DNA of 64,000 nucleotides from Bradyrhizobium sp. CB1015. Lineage in GTDB: Bacteria; Pseudomonadota; Alphaproteobacteria; Rhizobiales; Xanthobacteraceae. Positions 43,424-52,337 of the stretch are shown here, one piece after another. The position numbers and the translations under genes were made by a program. The notes below the pieces were generated by a model. It searched no databases and was not told the DNA's origin. It was given only the letters and a program-made list of their open reading frames with translations. How positions within the stretch are numbered: position 1 is the first letter of the stretch; each line of letters opens with the position of its first letter. The stretch is taken from positions 186,001 to 250,000 of the forward strand of contig NZ_CP104174.1 of NCBI RefSeq assembly GCF_025200925.1. Reading direction: 5' to 3'.

Positions 43424-44224
43424 CTATTCCGACGCCTTCAAATCATCCGGCCGGGGCATCAGGATGGTGCTGTAGCCGGAATCCACATAATGGATCTCGC
43501 CGGTGACGCCGCCGGAGAGATCCGACAACAGATACAGCGCCGAGCCACCGAGTTCGTCGAGCGTGACGCCGCGGCGTAGCGGCGCGTGCTTCTGCATGAA
43601 GGCGAACATGGCGCGCGCCTCGCCGATGCCGGAGCCGGCCAGGGTGCGAATGGGGCCTGCGGAGATCGCGTTGACGCGGATGCCGCGCGGTCCGAAATCG
43701 GCGGCGAGATAGCGCACGGAGGCTTCCAGCGCCGCCTTGGCCACGCCCATGACGTTGTAATTCGGCATCGCGCGCTCCGAGGCGCCGAAGGTCAGCGTGA
43801 CCATGCTGCCGCCTTCCGTCATCAGCTCGGCGGCGCGCTTTGCGACCTCCGTAAACGAGAAGCAGGAGATCACCATGGTGCGCGAAAAATTCTCGCGGCT
43901 GGTGTCGGCGTAGCGGCCCTTCAGCTCGTTCTTGTCGGCAAAGCCGATCGCGTGGATGACGAAGTCGAGCTTGCCCCACTTCTCGCGCAGCACCGCGAAG
44001 GCGGCATCGACGCTGGCGATATCCTCGACGTCGCAAGGCAGCACCAGATCGACGCCGAGCTGCTCCGCCAGCGGCTTGACGCGCTTGCCGAGCGCCTCGC
44101 CCTGGAAGGTGAAGGCAAGCTCGGCGCCATGGGCATGCAGCGTCCGCGCCATGCCCCAGGCGATGGAATGATCATTGGCGATGCCCATGATCAGACCGCG
44201 CTTGCCTTTCATCAAACCTTCCAT
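43424..44224 (-). CDS. fabI: Enoyl-ACP reductase FabI
   Basis: 266 residues from ATG 44224, whose AGGAG lies 11 bases upstream; ATGs at 44254 and 44233 are alternatives. Fatty-acid elongation's last step, NADH-dependent. Visible: KRGLIMGIANDHSIAWGMAR, IHAIGFADKNEL and YNVMGVAKAALEA (Tyr-x6-Lys catalytic pair), PIRTLAGSGI. Last gene of the fabA-fabB-fabI set. Confidence 0.95.
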   Translation of the reverse strand: MEGLMKGKRGLIMGIANDHSIAWGMARTLHAHGAELAFTFQGEALGKRVKPLAEQLGVDLVLPCDVEDIASVDAAFAVLREKWGKLDFVIHAIGFADKNELKGRYADTSRENFSRTMVISCFSFTEVAKRAAELMTEGGSMVTLTFGASERAMPNYNVMGVAKAALEASVRYLAADFGPRGIRVNAISAGPIRTLAGSGIGEARAMFAFMQKHAPLRRGVTLDELGGSALYLLSDLSGGVTGEIHYVDSGYSTILMPRPDDLKASE

Positions 44225-44249
44225 TGCCGCCATCGCTCCTATTTTCGAC

Positions 44250-44348
44250 GTCATCGCCCGCGCAGGCGGGCGATCCAGTATTCCAGAGACCGTCGTGATA
44301 AATAGAGAAGCCGCGGCGTACTGGATGCCCCGCCTTCGCGGGGCATGA
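44250..44348. repeat. Dispersed repeat, GTCATCGCCCGCGCAGGCGGGCGATCC type
   Basis: GTCATCGCCCGC at the left and CGCGGGGCATGAC at the right, with CAGTA...TACTG inside. It lies in the gap between fabB and fabI, overlapping the region 5' of fabI. Confidence 0.65.
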
Positions 44349-44360
44349 CAAGGTCAGAGA

Positions 44361-45584
44361 TCACGCATCCAGCCGGCTGAACACCAGCGTGGCGTTGGTG
44401 CCGCCGAAGCCGAACGAGTTCGACAGCACGGTGCCGATCTTGGCGTTGTCGATGCGCTTGCGCACGATCGGCATGTCGGCGAACACGGGGTCGAGCTCCT
44501 GGATGTGCGCGCTCTCGCAGATGAAGCCGTTGTTCATCATCAGCAGCGAATAGATCGCTTCCTGCACGCCGGTGGCGCCCAGCGAGTGGCCGGTCAGCGC
44601 CTTGGTCGCCGAGATCGGCGGACACTTCTCGCCGACGCCGAACACTTTTCGGATTGCCTCGATCTCCGGCGGATCGCCAGCCGGCGTCGAGGTCGCGTGC
44701 GGGTTGATGTAGTCGACCTTGGTCTTCACGGTCGACATCGCCATGCGCATGCAGCGCTCGGCGCCTTCGCCCGACGGCGCCACCATGTCGTGGCCGTCCG
44801 AGGTCGCGCCATAGCCGACGACCTCGCCATAGATGCGCGCGCCGCGCGCCTTGGCATGCTCGAGCTCTTCCAGCACCAAGACGCCGGCGCCGCCGGCGAT
44901 GACGAAGCCGTCGCGATTGAGATCGTAGGGACGCGAGGCCGTGGCCGGTGTGTCGTTGTACTTCGAGGACATCGCCCCCATGGCGTCGAACAGCACCGAC
45001 AGCGACCAGTCCAGCTCCTCGCAGCCGCCGGCGAAGATGACGTCCTGCTTGCCGATCTGGATGGTCTCATAGGCATTGCCGACGCAATGGTTCGAGGTCG
45101 CGCAGGCCGAGGAGATCGAATAGTTCACGCCCTTGATCTTGAACCAGGTCGCGAGCGTCGCGGAGGCCGTGGAGGACATCGCCTTCGGCACCGCAAACGG
45201 GCCGACGCGCTTCGGTCCCCTGGACCGGGTGATGTCGGCGGCTTCGACGATGGTGCGCGCCGAGGGGCCGCCGGAGCCCATGATGATGCCGGTGCGGATG
45301 TTGGAGACTTCGTCGGGCGACAGGCCGGAATCCTGGATCGCCTGCTCCATGGCGATGTGATTCCACGCCGCGCCCTGGCCGAGGAAGCGCATCGCGCGGC
45401 GGTCGACCACCGTCGCAGGATCGAGCGTCGGCTCACCTTGCACCTGCGAACGGAAGCCGAGCTCGGCATATTTTTCAGCCCGCGAAATGCCCGACTTCGC
45501 CTCGTGAAGGCTCGCAAGCACTTCCTGGGTGTTGTTTCCGATGGACGAGACGATGCCCATCCCGGTGACCACAACCCGCCTCAT
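44361..45584 (-). CDS. fabB: Beta-ketoacyl-ACP synthase I FabB
   Basis: 407 residues. Catalytic [10 protein letters not shown] (Cys, about residue 164), [11 protein letters not shown] and GHSLGATG (two His), [12 protein letters not shown] near the end. FabB elongates acyl chains, including the unsaturated branch, after FabA. It follows fabA by 39 bases. Confidence 0.96.
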   Translation of the reverse strand: MRRVVVTGMGIVSSIGNNTQEVLASLHEAKSGISRAEKYAELGFRSQVQGEPTLDPATVVDRRAMRFLGQGAAWNHIAMEQAIQDSGLSPDEVSNIRTGIIMGSGGPSARTIVEAADITRSRGPKRVGPFAVPKAMSSTASATLATWFKIKGVNYSISSACATSNHCVGNAYETIQIGKQDVIFAGGCEELDWSLSVLFDAMGAMSSKYNDTPATASRPYDLNRDGFVIAGGAGVLVLEELEHAKARGARIYGEVVGYGATSDGHDMVAPSGEGAERCMRMAMSTVKTKVDYINPHATSTPAGDPPEIEAIRKVFGVGEKCPPISATKALTGHSLGATGVQEAIYSLLMMNNGFICESAHIQELDPVFADMPIVRKRIDNAKIGTVLSNSFGFGGTNATLVFSRLDA

Positions 45585-45623
45585 GACAGCCTCGCCTCAA
45601 TCGTTGTCTTCTTGGTAATGCGC

Positions 45624-46145
45624 TCAGCCCAGGCTCGTGCCTTGCTTGAACAGGCCGACCTTCAGATCCTTGGCGCGATAAATAATCTGGTCATCGACCG
45701 AAAGCCACCCGTCGGCGATGCCGAGCACGAGCTTTGAACGCATCACGCGTTTGATATCGACGTTGTACACAACCTTGCGCGCTTCTGGCAGCACCTGGCC
45801 GCTGAACTTGAGCTCGCTCAGGCCGAGGGCCCGGCCGCGGCCTTCACCTCCGCTCCAGCCGAGGTAGAAGCCGACCATTTGCCACAGCGCATCGAGGCCG
45901 AGGCAGCCGGGCATGACGGGATCGTTCTTGAAGTGGCAGCCGAAGAACCAGAGGTCGGGCTTCACGTCGAGCTCGGCGCGCACCAGGCCTCTGCCGAACT
46001 CGCCGCCATTGTCGTTGATATCAGTGATGCGGTCGAACATCAGCATCGGCGGCAGCGGCAGCTGGGCATTGCCTGGGCCGAACATCTCGCCGCGGGCACA
46101 GGCCAGCAGATCTTCGTAGTCGTAACCGTTGCGCCTGTTCAGCAT
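45624..46145 (-). CDS. fabA: 3-hydroxyacyl-ACP dehydratase/isomerase FabA
   Basis: 173 residues. Catalytic [27 protein letters not shown] (His and Asp on the two sides of the active site). It introduces the cis double bond for unsaturated fatty acids. Divergent from irr. Order fabA-fabB-fabI is usual in rhizobia. Confidence 0.96.
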   Translation of the reverse strand: MLNRRNGYDYEDLLACARGEMFGPGNAQLPLPPMLMFDRITDINDNGGEFGRGLVRAELDVKPDLWFFGCHFKNDPVMPGCLGLDALWQMVGFYLGWSGGEGRGRALGLSELKFSGQVLPEARKVVYNVDIKRVMRSKLVLGIADGWLSVDDQIIYRAKDLKVGLFKQGTSLG

Positions 46146-46420
46146 TCACGAGCCTCTGTTCAAATCCCGATTGAGCGGCGTTTCTGGCGAAAATGGGCCC
46201 CGTCTCGATCGGAGAGCGACGCCAATTGCCACCGCCGGCCGCGACCTGCGCAAGCTTCGGATGGACTGCCGACCGGGCCTCCATGCCCGGCCGCGCCAAA
46301 ATCGGCTAAGCGGAACCGCGCGCTCTCTAACACAGGCGATTTCGGGTGGCAAAGCGCAGACATGAAGGTAAAATGACGCGCTCCCCGGGCGGTTCCTCGC
46401 CTGATTAGAACCTCTCTAGT

Positions 46421-46443
46421 TGCGAGAAACTTGCATCTGCATC
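46421..46443 (+). promoter_or_regulatory. Candidate Fur/Mur site with three TGCATC-like hexamers
   Basis: TGCGAG (46421), TGCATC (46432) and TGCATC (46438) form three imperfect direct repeats. Bradyrhizobium Fur is reported, as I recall, to bind three imperfect direct-repeat hexamers of this type at the irr promoter rather than a classical Fur box. The second and third lie on the -35. Confidence 0.7.
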
Positions 46444-46459
46444 TTTCTGTTCTTATATT
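46431..46459 (+). promoter_or_regulatory. irr promoter
   Basis: TTGCAT (46431-46436), 17 bases, TATATT (46454-46459), followed by the irr start 40 bases later. The Fur/Mur site overlaps the -35, which would block RNA polymerase. Confidence 0.65.
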
Positions 46460-46498
46460 CCAGAGAGATATTGTTCACGCGTGCCCGAAATCCTGGAA

Positions 46499-46987
46499 AT
46501 GAACGAGAATACCGCGCCCCAACATGACGACGACCATGCCGCGGCCCTCCTGTCCGGCCGCCAGCCGGCCCTGACCGGATGTCCCTGGCACGACGTCAAC
46601 GAAATGCTGCAGTCCGCAGGGTTGCGGCCGACGCGCCAGCGCATGGCGCTGGGCTGGCTCCTGTTCGGCAAGGGCGCACGCCACCTCACGGCTGAAATGC
46701 TCTACGAGGAAGCCACCCTCGCCAAGGTCCCGGTGTCGCTGGCAACCGTCTACAACACGCTGAACCAGCTCACCGATGCCGGCCTGCTCCGCCAGGTCAG
46801 CGTCGACGGCACCAAGACCTATTTCGACACCAACGTCACCACCCACCACCACTATTACCTCGAGAACAGCCACGAGCTGGTCGACATCGAGGATCCGCAT
46901 CTGGCGCTGTCGAAGATGCCCGAGGTGCCCGAGGGCTACGAGATCTCCCGCATCGACATGGTCGTGCGCCTGCGCAAGAAGCGCTGA
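46499..46987 (+). CDS. irr: Iron response regulator Irr
   Basis: 162 residues. A Fur-superfamily protein with, at residues 27-32, the heme-regulatory motif GCPWHD (Cys28-Pro29) that in Bradyrhizobium triggers heme-dependent degradation, and the HHH triad (116-118) in TTHHHYYLEN that forms the second heme site. Winged helix: LRPTRQRMALGWLL and SLATVYNTLNQLTDAGLL. It represses iron-storage/heme-use genes under low iron. ATG 46499 gives a start like the known protein; GTG 46481 is unneeded. Confidence 0.95.
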   Translation: MNENTAPQHDDDHAAALLSGRQPALTGCPWHDVNEMLQSAGLRPTRQRMALGWLLFGKGARHLTAEMLYEEATLAKVPVSLATVYNTLNQLTDAGLLRQVSVDGTKTYFDTNVTTHHHYYLENSHELVDIEDPHLALSKMPEVPEGYEISRIDMVVRLRKKR

Positions 46988-47018
46988 GATCAGCTCGTCT
47001 TAAACTGCTGAGATCGTC

Positions 47019-47140
47019 GTCATGGCCGGGCATAGCCGTCCGAAGGACGGCGTCGCTTGCGCTCGCCCATGTCCCGGCCATCCACGTTTTTGGACGGGGC
47101 GTGAAGGACGTGGATGCCCGGGACAAGCTCGGGCAAGACG
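47019..47140. repeat. Dispersed repeat, GTCATGGCCGGGC type
   Basis: GTCATGGCCGGG at the left, GCCCGGGACAAGCTCGGGCAAGAC at the right (written from both ends), CCATCCACG / CGTGGATG inside. Same family as 25115-25201. It fills the irr/SH3-gene gap. Confidence 0.75.
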
Positions 47141-47167
47141 TTGGAGCAGCCGCTTCGCTCTATCGCA

Positions 47168-47698
47168 TCAATTCACCTGCTCGTCCGAATAGACGCCCCA
47201 GAGGCGCTCCTGCTGGATCCAGCCGTCGAAGCCATTGCCGATGACGCGGCACCAGCCTGCGGCGCATTTCTTGACCTGGGTAACGACGCCGGCCTGGAGC
47301 TTTGCCGCAACCGCGCTATCGGGATCGGGCCGGTCATAGATCGGGGCGAGGTCGTCCTTGTGCTTCATGGTGACGACCGCGGTGCGGCGACCCGACAGCA
47401 GCGAGTGATAGACCCAGCCCTCGGCGCCTTCGGAATCGCGCACCCGGCGCCAGTTCTCGAACTCGGCGGTAATTTCGACCGGCAAGCCGGCACGGGTGTA
47501 GACCCAGGCGACGTCATTGTCCTTGGTCGGGCCGGCGCGAACGTTGACGTGATCCGATTTGAGGCTGACATAGCGCGGCACCGGCAAGCCGCTGGCGGTC
47601 TGCGGGCTATTGTCCTTCGCCGCATGCAAGGGGCCGACCGAGACGCTCAACCAGGTGCAAACGAGCGCCATCACCGAACAAACACGCCCCAACGCCAT
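47168..47698 (-). CDS. Secreted bacterial SH3-domain protein
   Basis: 176 residues from ATG 47698, with AAGGAG upstream. Signal peptide MALGRVCSVMALVCTWLSVSV...HAA. Two SH3-like repeats: YVSLKSDHVNVRAGPTKDNDVAWVYTRAGLPVEI... and APIYDRPDPDSAVAAKLQAGVVTQVKKCAAGWCRVI, ending with GWIQQERLWGVYSDE. Such periplasmic proteins are probably cell-wall binders. An in-frame upstream extension of 9 residues lacks support. Confidence 0.85.
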   Translation of the reverse strand: MALGRVCSVMALVCTWLSVSVGPLHAAKDNSPQTASGLPVPRYVSLKSDHVNVRAGPTKDNDVAWVYTRAGLPVEITAEFENWRRVRDSEGAEGWVYHSLLSGRRTAVVTMKHKDDLAPIYDRPDPDSAVAAKLQAGVVTQVKKCAAGWCRVIGNGFDGWIQQERLWGVYSDEQVN

Positions 47699-47955
47699 CA
47701 ACCGTCTCCTTCGAAGACCCGGCAAACCGGGCCCTCACCCCAAATTCCAAAACCCTGCCGCGCCTGCCCCTTCTCCCCGCCCCACGCGGGTTCCAAGCCT
47801 TGAGCCGTGGTTCTTGTCTTGGCCCGGCCTTCTGCTAGAGAGAACGGGCATTTGAGCAACCAATTGGCCCCGATTTTCCGGCCGGAAATGTCGGGTGAGC
47901 TTGGAGGAAACGCCGGGGACGGACACGGCAAGGGCAGTGTCGAACAACCGGGTTA

Positions 47956-48008
47956 ATGAGGCCTCAACGACCGGCCTTTGGCGACAGAGGCCGGTTGCTG
48001 TGCCTCAT
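47956..48008 (+). promoter_or_regulatory. Nested double hairpin before the hydroxyacid dehydrogenase gene
   Basis: Outer stem ATGAGGC (47956-47962) with GCCTCAT (48002-48008), inner stem ACCGGCCT (47970-47977) with AGGCCGGT (47988-47995), a 10-base loop and asymmetric internal loops of 7 and 6. No T-tract follows; the gene's ribosome binding site is a few bases downstream. Confidence 0.5.
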
Positions 48009-48019
48009 GAGAGCAGGAC

Positions 48020-49021
48020 ATGTCGGTGAAGAAAAAGCCCCTCGTCGTTGTGACGCGCAAGCTGCCGGATTCGATCGAGACGCGGATGCGCGAGCTGTTC
48101 GATGCGCGGATCAATCTCGACGACACGCCGATGTCGCGAGAGCAGATCGCGGAAGCCGCCCGCACCGCCGACGTGCTGGTTCCGACCGTCACCGATCACA
48201 TCAGCGCCGACGTGGTGAACCAGCCCGACTGCAAGCTCCGCCTGATCGCAAATTTCGGCAATGGCGTCGACAATATCGACGTCGCGGCCGCCCATGCCCG
48301 CGGCATCACCGTCACCAACACGCCAAAAGTCCTGACCGAGGACACCGCCGACATGACCATGGCGCTGATCCTGGCGGTGCCGAGGCGGATGATCGAAGGC
48401 GCCTCGATCCTGACCGACGGCAAGCCCTGGGCCGGCTGGTCGCCGACCTGGATGCTCGGCCACCGCATCGGGGGCAAACGCCTCGGCATCATCGGCATGG
48501 GCCGCATCGGCCAGGCCGTGGCGCGCCGCGCCCGCGCTTTCGGCCTGCAGATCCATTATCACAACCGCCGTCCCGTCGCCCCCGTGATCGCCGAGGAACT
48601 CGGCGCGACCTATTGGGAAAGCCTCGACCAGATGCTGGCGCGGATGGACATCATCTCGGTAAACTGCCCGCACACGCCGGCGACCTACCACCTGCTCTCG
48701 GCGCGGCGGCTGAAGCTGATCCGCAAGGACGCCTACATCGTCAACACCGCGCGCGGCGAGGTCACCGACGAGGACACGCTGATCAAGCTGATCGAAGGCG
48801 GCGAGATCGGCGGCGCCGGCCTCGACGTCTACGAGCACGAGCCCGCGGTGAATCCGAAGCTGGTGCGGCTCGCCAAGGCCGGCAAGGTGACGCTGCTGCC
48901 GCATATGGGCTCGGCCACGATCGAGGGCCGCGTCGAGATGGGCGAGAAGGTGATCATCAACATCCGCACCTTCCTCGATGCCCACAAGCCGCCGGATCGC
49001 GTGCTGCCGAGCATGCTGTAA
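48020..49021 (+). CDS. D-2-hydroxyacid dehydrogenase (glyoxylate/hydroxypyruvate reductase type)
   Basis: 333 residues. NAD-binding LGIIGMGRIGQAVARRARAF (about 154-173), the catalytic Arg in NFGNGVDNID, Glu in DVYEHEP and His in LLPHMGSAT. It matches the GyaR group that reduces glyoxylate or hydroxypyruvate. The start ATG 48020 has AGCAGGA upstream; a structured leader precedes it. Confidence 0.92.
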   Translation: MSVKKKPLVVVTRKLPDSIETRMRELFDARINLDDTPMSREQIAEAARTADVLVPTVTDHISADVVNQPDCKLRLIANFGNGVDNIDVAAAHARGITVTNTPKVLTEDTADMTMALILAVPRRMIEGASILTDGKPWAGWSPTWMLGHRIGGKRLGIIGMGRIGQAVARRARAFGLQIHYHNRRPVAPVIAEELGATYWESLDQMLARMDIISVNCPHTPATYHLLSARRLKLIRKDAYIVNTARGEVTDEDTLIKLIEGGEIGGAGLDVYEHEPAVNPKLVRLAKAGKVTLLPHMGSATIEGRVEMGEKVIINIRTFLDAHKPPDRVLPSML

Positions 49022-49117
49022 GGCGCTGCTCGCCAAAGGCTCGCAGATTTGGCTCGTAGATTTGTGTCGCAGATTTGAGCGGAGCGGCCGCAGCGTACGA
49101 CGACCGCTCCGAACCAG

Positions 49118-49393
49118 TCACTGCTTCGCCAAGGCGGCCAGGATCGGACCGGCTTCGGCGTCTTCAACGCATGGAGTAACCGTGATCTCCATCACGTTGG
49201 CCCATTGGGCATACCATTGATACATGGCCTTCGGGTCGTTGCTCTCCGAAATCGCAAAGCCCGTCCCGTTCATTCCGTGCCAGCGGCCGAGCATCTTCAC
49301 GCCTTCCGGTGGCGCTCCTCCCGTCTTCAGAAACTTTTCGATCGCGGAGTCGATCAAATTCGGCGGCAATTTCCAGCTCGAGATGTACTTCAT
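49118..49393 (-). CDS. DUF3303 family protein
   Basis: 91 residues. MKYISSWKLPPNLIDSAIEKFLKTGGAPPEGV..., with RWHGMNGTGFAISESND and WYAQWANVMEITVTP, the pattern of DUF3303, a small dimeric alpha/beta-barrel-like protein. ATG 49393 with GGAG upstream. Function unknown. Confidence 0.78.
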   Translation of the reverse strand: MKYISSWKLPPNLIDSAIEKFLKTGGAPPEGVKMLGRWHGMNGTGFAISESNDPKAMYQWYAQWANVMEITVTPCVEDAEAGPILAALAKQ

Positions 49394-49489
49394 AGCAATC
49401 TCCAATCTGAAATTTCCATGCGCCTTGCGGCGAGGCGAATTCAATCACGAACAGAGACGCTTGCAAGTGTCTATTTTCGTACCACGCGC

Positions 49490-50293
49490 CTACGCGCGAT
49501 GGACGCTCAGATCCTCGAACACAGGCCCATCGCCGTTGAGCGGATTGGCGGGATCGCGCGCATAGCGCAGCGTCTCGAAGCGCATCGCGCGCGCATCGAT
49601 CATCAGGAGGCGCCCGACGAGGCCGTCGCCGAAACCGACGATCTCGCGGATCGCCTCCAACGCCATCATCGAGCCGAGCACGCCCGCCAGTGCGCCCATG
49701 ACTCCGGCCTCGGCGCAGGCCGGCACGGTGCCGGGCGGCGGCGCTTCGGGAAACAGACAGCGATAGGTCGGATTGAACTCGCCCTGCTCGTTCGTCTCAT
49801 GCGCACGGATGGTGGTGAGCGAGCCATCGAAGGTGCCGAGCGCCGCGGTGATCAGCGGCCGCTTGGCGAAGAAGCAGGCGTCGGAAACGAGATAGCGCGT
49901 CGAGAAATTGTCGGAGCCGTCGAGCACGAGATCGTAATCGCCGATCAGGGCGAGCGCATTGTCGGCGTTGAGCCAGGTGGCATGACCGACGAAGCGGACA
50001 TGCGGATTGAGCGCCGCGATCCGCTCGGCCGCACTCTCGACCTTGTGCCGGCCGATATCGGGCGTCGTGTGGATCACCTGGCGCTGCAGGTTGGACAGCG
50101 ACACCACGTCGTCGTCGACGACGCCGAGCGTGCCGACGCCGGCGGCCGCCAGATACATCAGCGCGGGCGCGCCGAGCCCGCCGGCGCCGATCACCAGCAC
50201 CGAGGCCCGCTTCAGCGCCGCCTGGCCGGGACCGCCGACGTCGCGCAGCACGATGTGGCGGGCATAGCGTTCGAGTTCGTCCGGGCTCAGCAT
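49490..50293 (-). CDS. moeB: ThiF/MoeB-family sulfur-carrier adenylyltransferase
   Basis: 267 residues. ATP/Rossmann motif LVIGAGGLGAPALMYLAAAGVG (about 33-54), VDDDVVSLSNLQRQVIH (Asp, Arg) and a C-terminal domain. MoeB, ThiF and HesA cannot be separated by eye. Without moaD/thiS nearby the partner is unknown. There is no rhodanese domain, and I see none of the zinc CxxC pairs of classical MoeB, only Cys in PAPPPG...TVPACAEAG. Confidence 0.83.
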   Translation of the reverse strand: MLSPDELERYARHIVLRDVGGPGQAALKRASVLVIGAGGLGAPALMYLAAAGVGTLGVVDDDVVSLSNLQRQVIHTTPDIGRHKVESAAERIAALNPHVRFVGHATWLNADNALALIGDYDLVLDGSDNFSTRYLVSDACFFAKRPLITAALGTFDGSLTTIRAHETNEQGEFNPTYRCLFPEAPPPGTVPACAEAGVMGALAGVLGSMMALEAIREIVGFGDGLVGRLLMIDARAMRFETLRYARDPANPLNGDGPVFEDLSVHRA

Positions 50294-50330
50294 CGTCGTA
50301 CACCTTTCCTACCAAGCCATCGCTTTCACG

Positions 50331-50436
50331 CCTCATGGTGAGGAGCGCGGAACGCGCGTCTCGAACCATGCAGGCCCGGATCTCACCGGGGGCCATCCTT
50401 CGAGACGCGGCCTTGAGGCCGCTCCTCAGGATGAGG
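50331..50436. repeat. Dispersed repeat, CCTCATGGTGAGGAGC type
   Basis: CCTCATGGTGAGGAGCG...CTCGAACCATG and CTTCGAGACGC...GCTCCTCAGGATGAGG, inverted. A family I know from many Bradyrhizobium genomes. Confidence 0.75.
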
Positions 50437-50505
50437 ACCTGTGTACACGGCTCGACCTTAGGCCTGAACCACCGCTACGTTGTTCGCGACCAACGAGATG
50501 TGCTT

Positions 50506-50535
50506 CAATGGCATGCTTTTCAATGGCATGCTTTT
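50506..50535 (+). repeat. Perfect 15-bp tandem duplication
   Basis: CAATGGCATGCTTTT occurs twice head to tail, in frame with the next gene (it would encode NGMLF twice). A recent slippage event just before, or in, the 5' end of that gene. Confidence 0.85.
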
Positions 50536-50572
50536 GAAGGTCTTGGCGTTCAATGGGCTGGCTGGATTTGTC

Positions 50573-51931
50573 ATGAGATCGATGCTTGCTGCAACCTTGA
50601 TGTTTGCGGCCGCCACAGGCGCGAACGCCCAGATGACGACATCGCAAGTCGCCGGCACCAAGCCGAAAACGGTCCAGACCGTCCCGATCCAGCCTCCCGC
50701 AACGCAGACGCCGTCGGCGACAGCGGATGCCATGGCAAAAGCGGAGCGCCTGGCGCTCCAGTCCGATCTCGCCTGGGTGGGCCAGTATAACGGCGCCATC
50801 ACCGGCGACGTCAGCGAGCGCATGGTCAACGCCATCAAGGAATACCAGAAAGCCAAGGGTGGCAAGCCGACCGGCGTGCTCAATCCGCAGGAGCGCGCCG
50901 CGCTCGCCGAGACGGCGCGAAAGAAGCAGGAGAGCGTCGGCTGGAAGATCGTGACGGAGCCGACCAGCGGCGCCCGGCTCGGCATTCCCGGCAAGCTGGT
51001 GCCGCAGCAGACGAGCGACGCCAACGGCTCGAAATGGACCTCGCCGACAGGGACGGTGCAGGTGGTTCTCAGCCGCCGCAAGGAATCGAACCCGACCTCG
51101 GCAAAGCTCGCCGAGCTCGAAAAGGAGCCGTCCGGGCGCAAGGTCGACTACACCGTGGTGAAGCCCGACTTCTTCGTGCTGTCGGGATTGCAGGGCCTGA
51201 AGAAGTTCTACGTCCGCGGCACCTTCAAGGGCGACGAGGTCCGCACCATGACGATCCTCTACGACCAGGCAACCGAGAACATTGTCGAGCCGGTCGTGAT
51301 CGCGATGTCGAGCGCGTTCAACGCGTTTCCGCCGGGACCGCTGGCCGGGCCGCCGCCACGCAAGACCGTGGAATACGGCACCGGCATCGTCGTCAGCGAG
51401 GACGGTGCGATCGTCACCGACCGCCTCGTCACCGATGGCTGCGTTGCGATCACGATCGCCGGCCATGGCAACGCCGACCGTCTCGCCGAGGACAAGGAGC
51501 ACGATCTCGCGCTGCTGCACATCTACGGCGCGCGCGGGTTGAGGCCGCTCAGCCTCGCCGGCGGGGCCGCGAAGACGAATGTCGATGTCGTCGGCATCGC
51601 CGATCCGCAAAGCCAGGGCGGTGCGGCCGCCGTGTCGAGCCTCAATGCCGCGCTGGCGCCGGTGACCAGCAGCAATTCCGCGCTCTCGCCGCCGCCGGCG
51701 GTCGGCTTCTCCGGCAGCCCGGCCATCGACGCCGACGGCAAGTTCGCCGGCATCGCGCTGCTGAAGCCGGCAATGGTCGCAGGTCCCGCGCCATCGGGGC
51801 CGGCGTCACAGGCGGTGATGGTCTCCGCAGAGGCGGTGCGCGGATTCCTGAAGGCGAGCGGTGTCGCGGCGAACGGCACGGCGACGGACGCCAAGGCCTC
51901 CGTCGTGCGCGTGATCTGCGTGCGGAAGTAG
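50573..51931 (+). CDS. Exported degenerate trypsin-like protease with peptidoglycan-binding-like domain
   Basis: 452 residues from ATG 50573, with signal peptide MRSMLAATLMFAAATGANAQ; in-frame starts back to 50480 are possible. Residues ~55-110 resemble a peptidoglycan-binding helix bundle (WVGQYNGAITGDVSERMVNAIKEYQ). The C-terminal half (about 255-452) is a trypsin-like fold: GTGIVVSEDGAIVTD, DLALLHIYG (Asp), GFSGSPAID (Ser kept). The usual TNxHVV histidine is replaced (TDRLVTDGC, residues ~280), so it is probably inactive. Role unknown. Confidence 0.75.
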   Translation: MRSMLAATLMFAAATGANAQMTTSQVAGTKPKTVQTVPIQPPATQTPSATADAMAKAERLALQSDLAWVGQYNGAITGDVSERMVNAIKEYQKAKGGKPTGVLNPQERAALAETARKKQESVGWKIVTEPTSGARLGIPGKLVPQQTSDANGSKWTSPTGTVQVVLSRRKESNPTSAKLAELEKEPSGRKVDYTVVKPDFFVLSGLQGLKKFYVRGTFKGDEVRTMTILYDQATENIVEPVVIAMSSAFNAFPPGPLAGPPPRKTVEYGTGIVVSEDGAIVTDRLVTDGCVAITIAGHGNADRLAEDKEHDLALLHIYGARGLRPLSLAGGAAKTNVDVVGIADPQSQGGAAAVSSLNAALAPVTSSNSALSPPPAVGFSGSPAIDADGKFAGIALLKPAMVAGPAPSGPASQAVMVSAEAVRGFLKASGVAANGTATDAKASVVRVICVRK

Positions 51932-51951
51932 GCCGCTGCCGATTCCAATCT

Positions 51952-52090
51952 CGTGTCCCGGACGTGGTGCGGCATGAAATGCCGCTCCGCTGAGCCGGGA
52001 CCCATACGTCCTCAAATTCCGTGCAAGTGGCTCTCTGGGCCCCGGCTCTGCAGCGCATCGCTTTCGCGCTGCGCTTTGTCCGGGGCACGA
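51952..52090. repeat. Dispersed repeat, CGTGTCCCGGACGTGG type
   Basis: CGTGTCCCGGAC left, GTCCGGGGCACGA right, GCTGAGCCGGGACC / CCCCGGCTC inside. The same family as 8291-8410. Most of the >500-base gap between the protease-like gene and mutM is this and the next repeat. Confidence 0.75.
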
Positions 52091-52337
52091 CGGCCAACCC
52101 TCTTACGTACGACTACGGAGCCGGTAATGGTACGGATTCGCTGGCATTCGCTATTCCGCCAGCATCGTTACCGTTGATTCGGACCTCCGCGGTCCCCTTT
52201 GGATCGGGCCGGCACGTCCTGAGCGAGAAGCGCTCAGCATCCAGAAGCGATGCACGTTCGCGTGGCGTATCCCTGACCCAGCACTCCAAAGGATTGATCT
52301 TCAATGCATTTCGCTGCGCTCGCAATGACGGCCTCCT
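52091..52337. other. Gap between dispersed repeats, no gene seen
   Basis: About 250 bases with only short frames. I see no ribosome binding site-linked gene, and no hairpin with a T-tract. Confidence 0.5.

Larger units (their letters stand above)
46146..46498. other. fabA-irr divergent control region
   Basis: 353 bases with no gene. The half next to irr holds the promoter and metal-regulator site listed separately. The fabA side contains an ATTAGA-N5-TCTAGT imperfect inverted repeat (46404-46420), similar to iron-control (ICE/TTAGAA) elements, but too degenerate to be certain. Confidence 0.5.
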
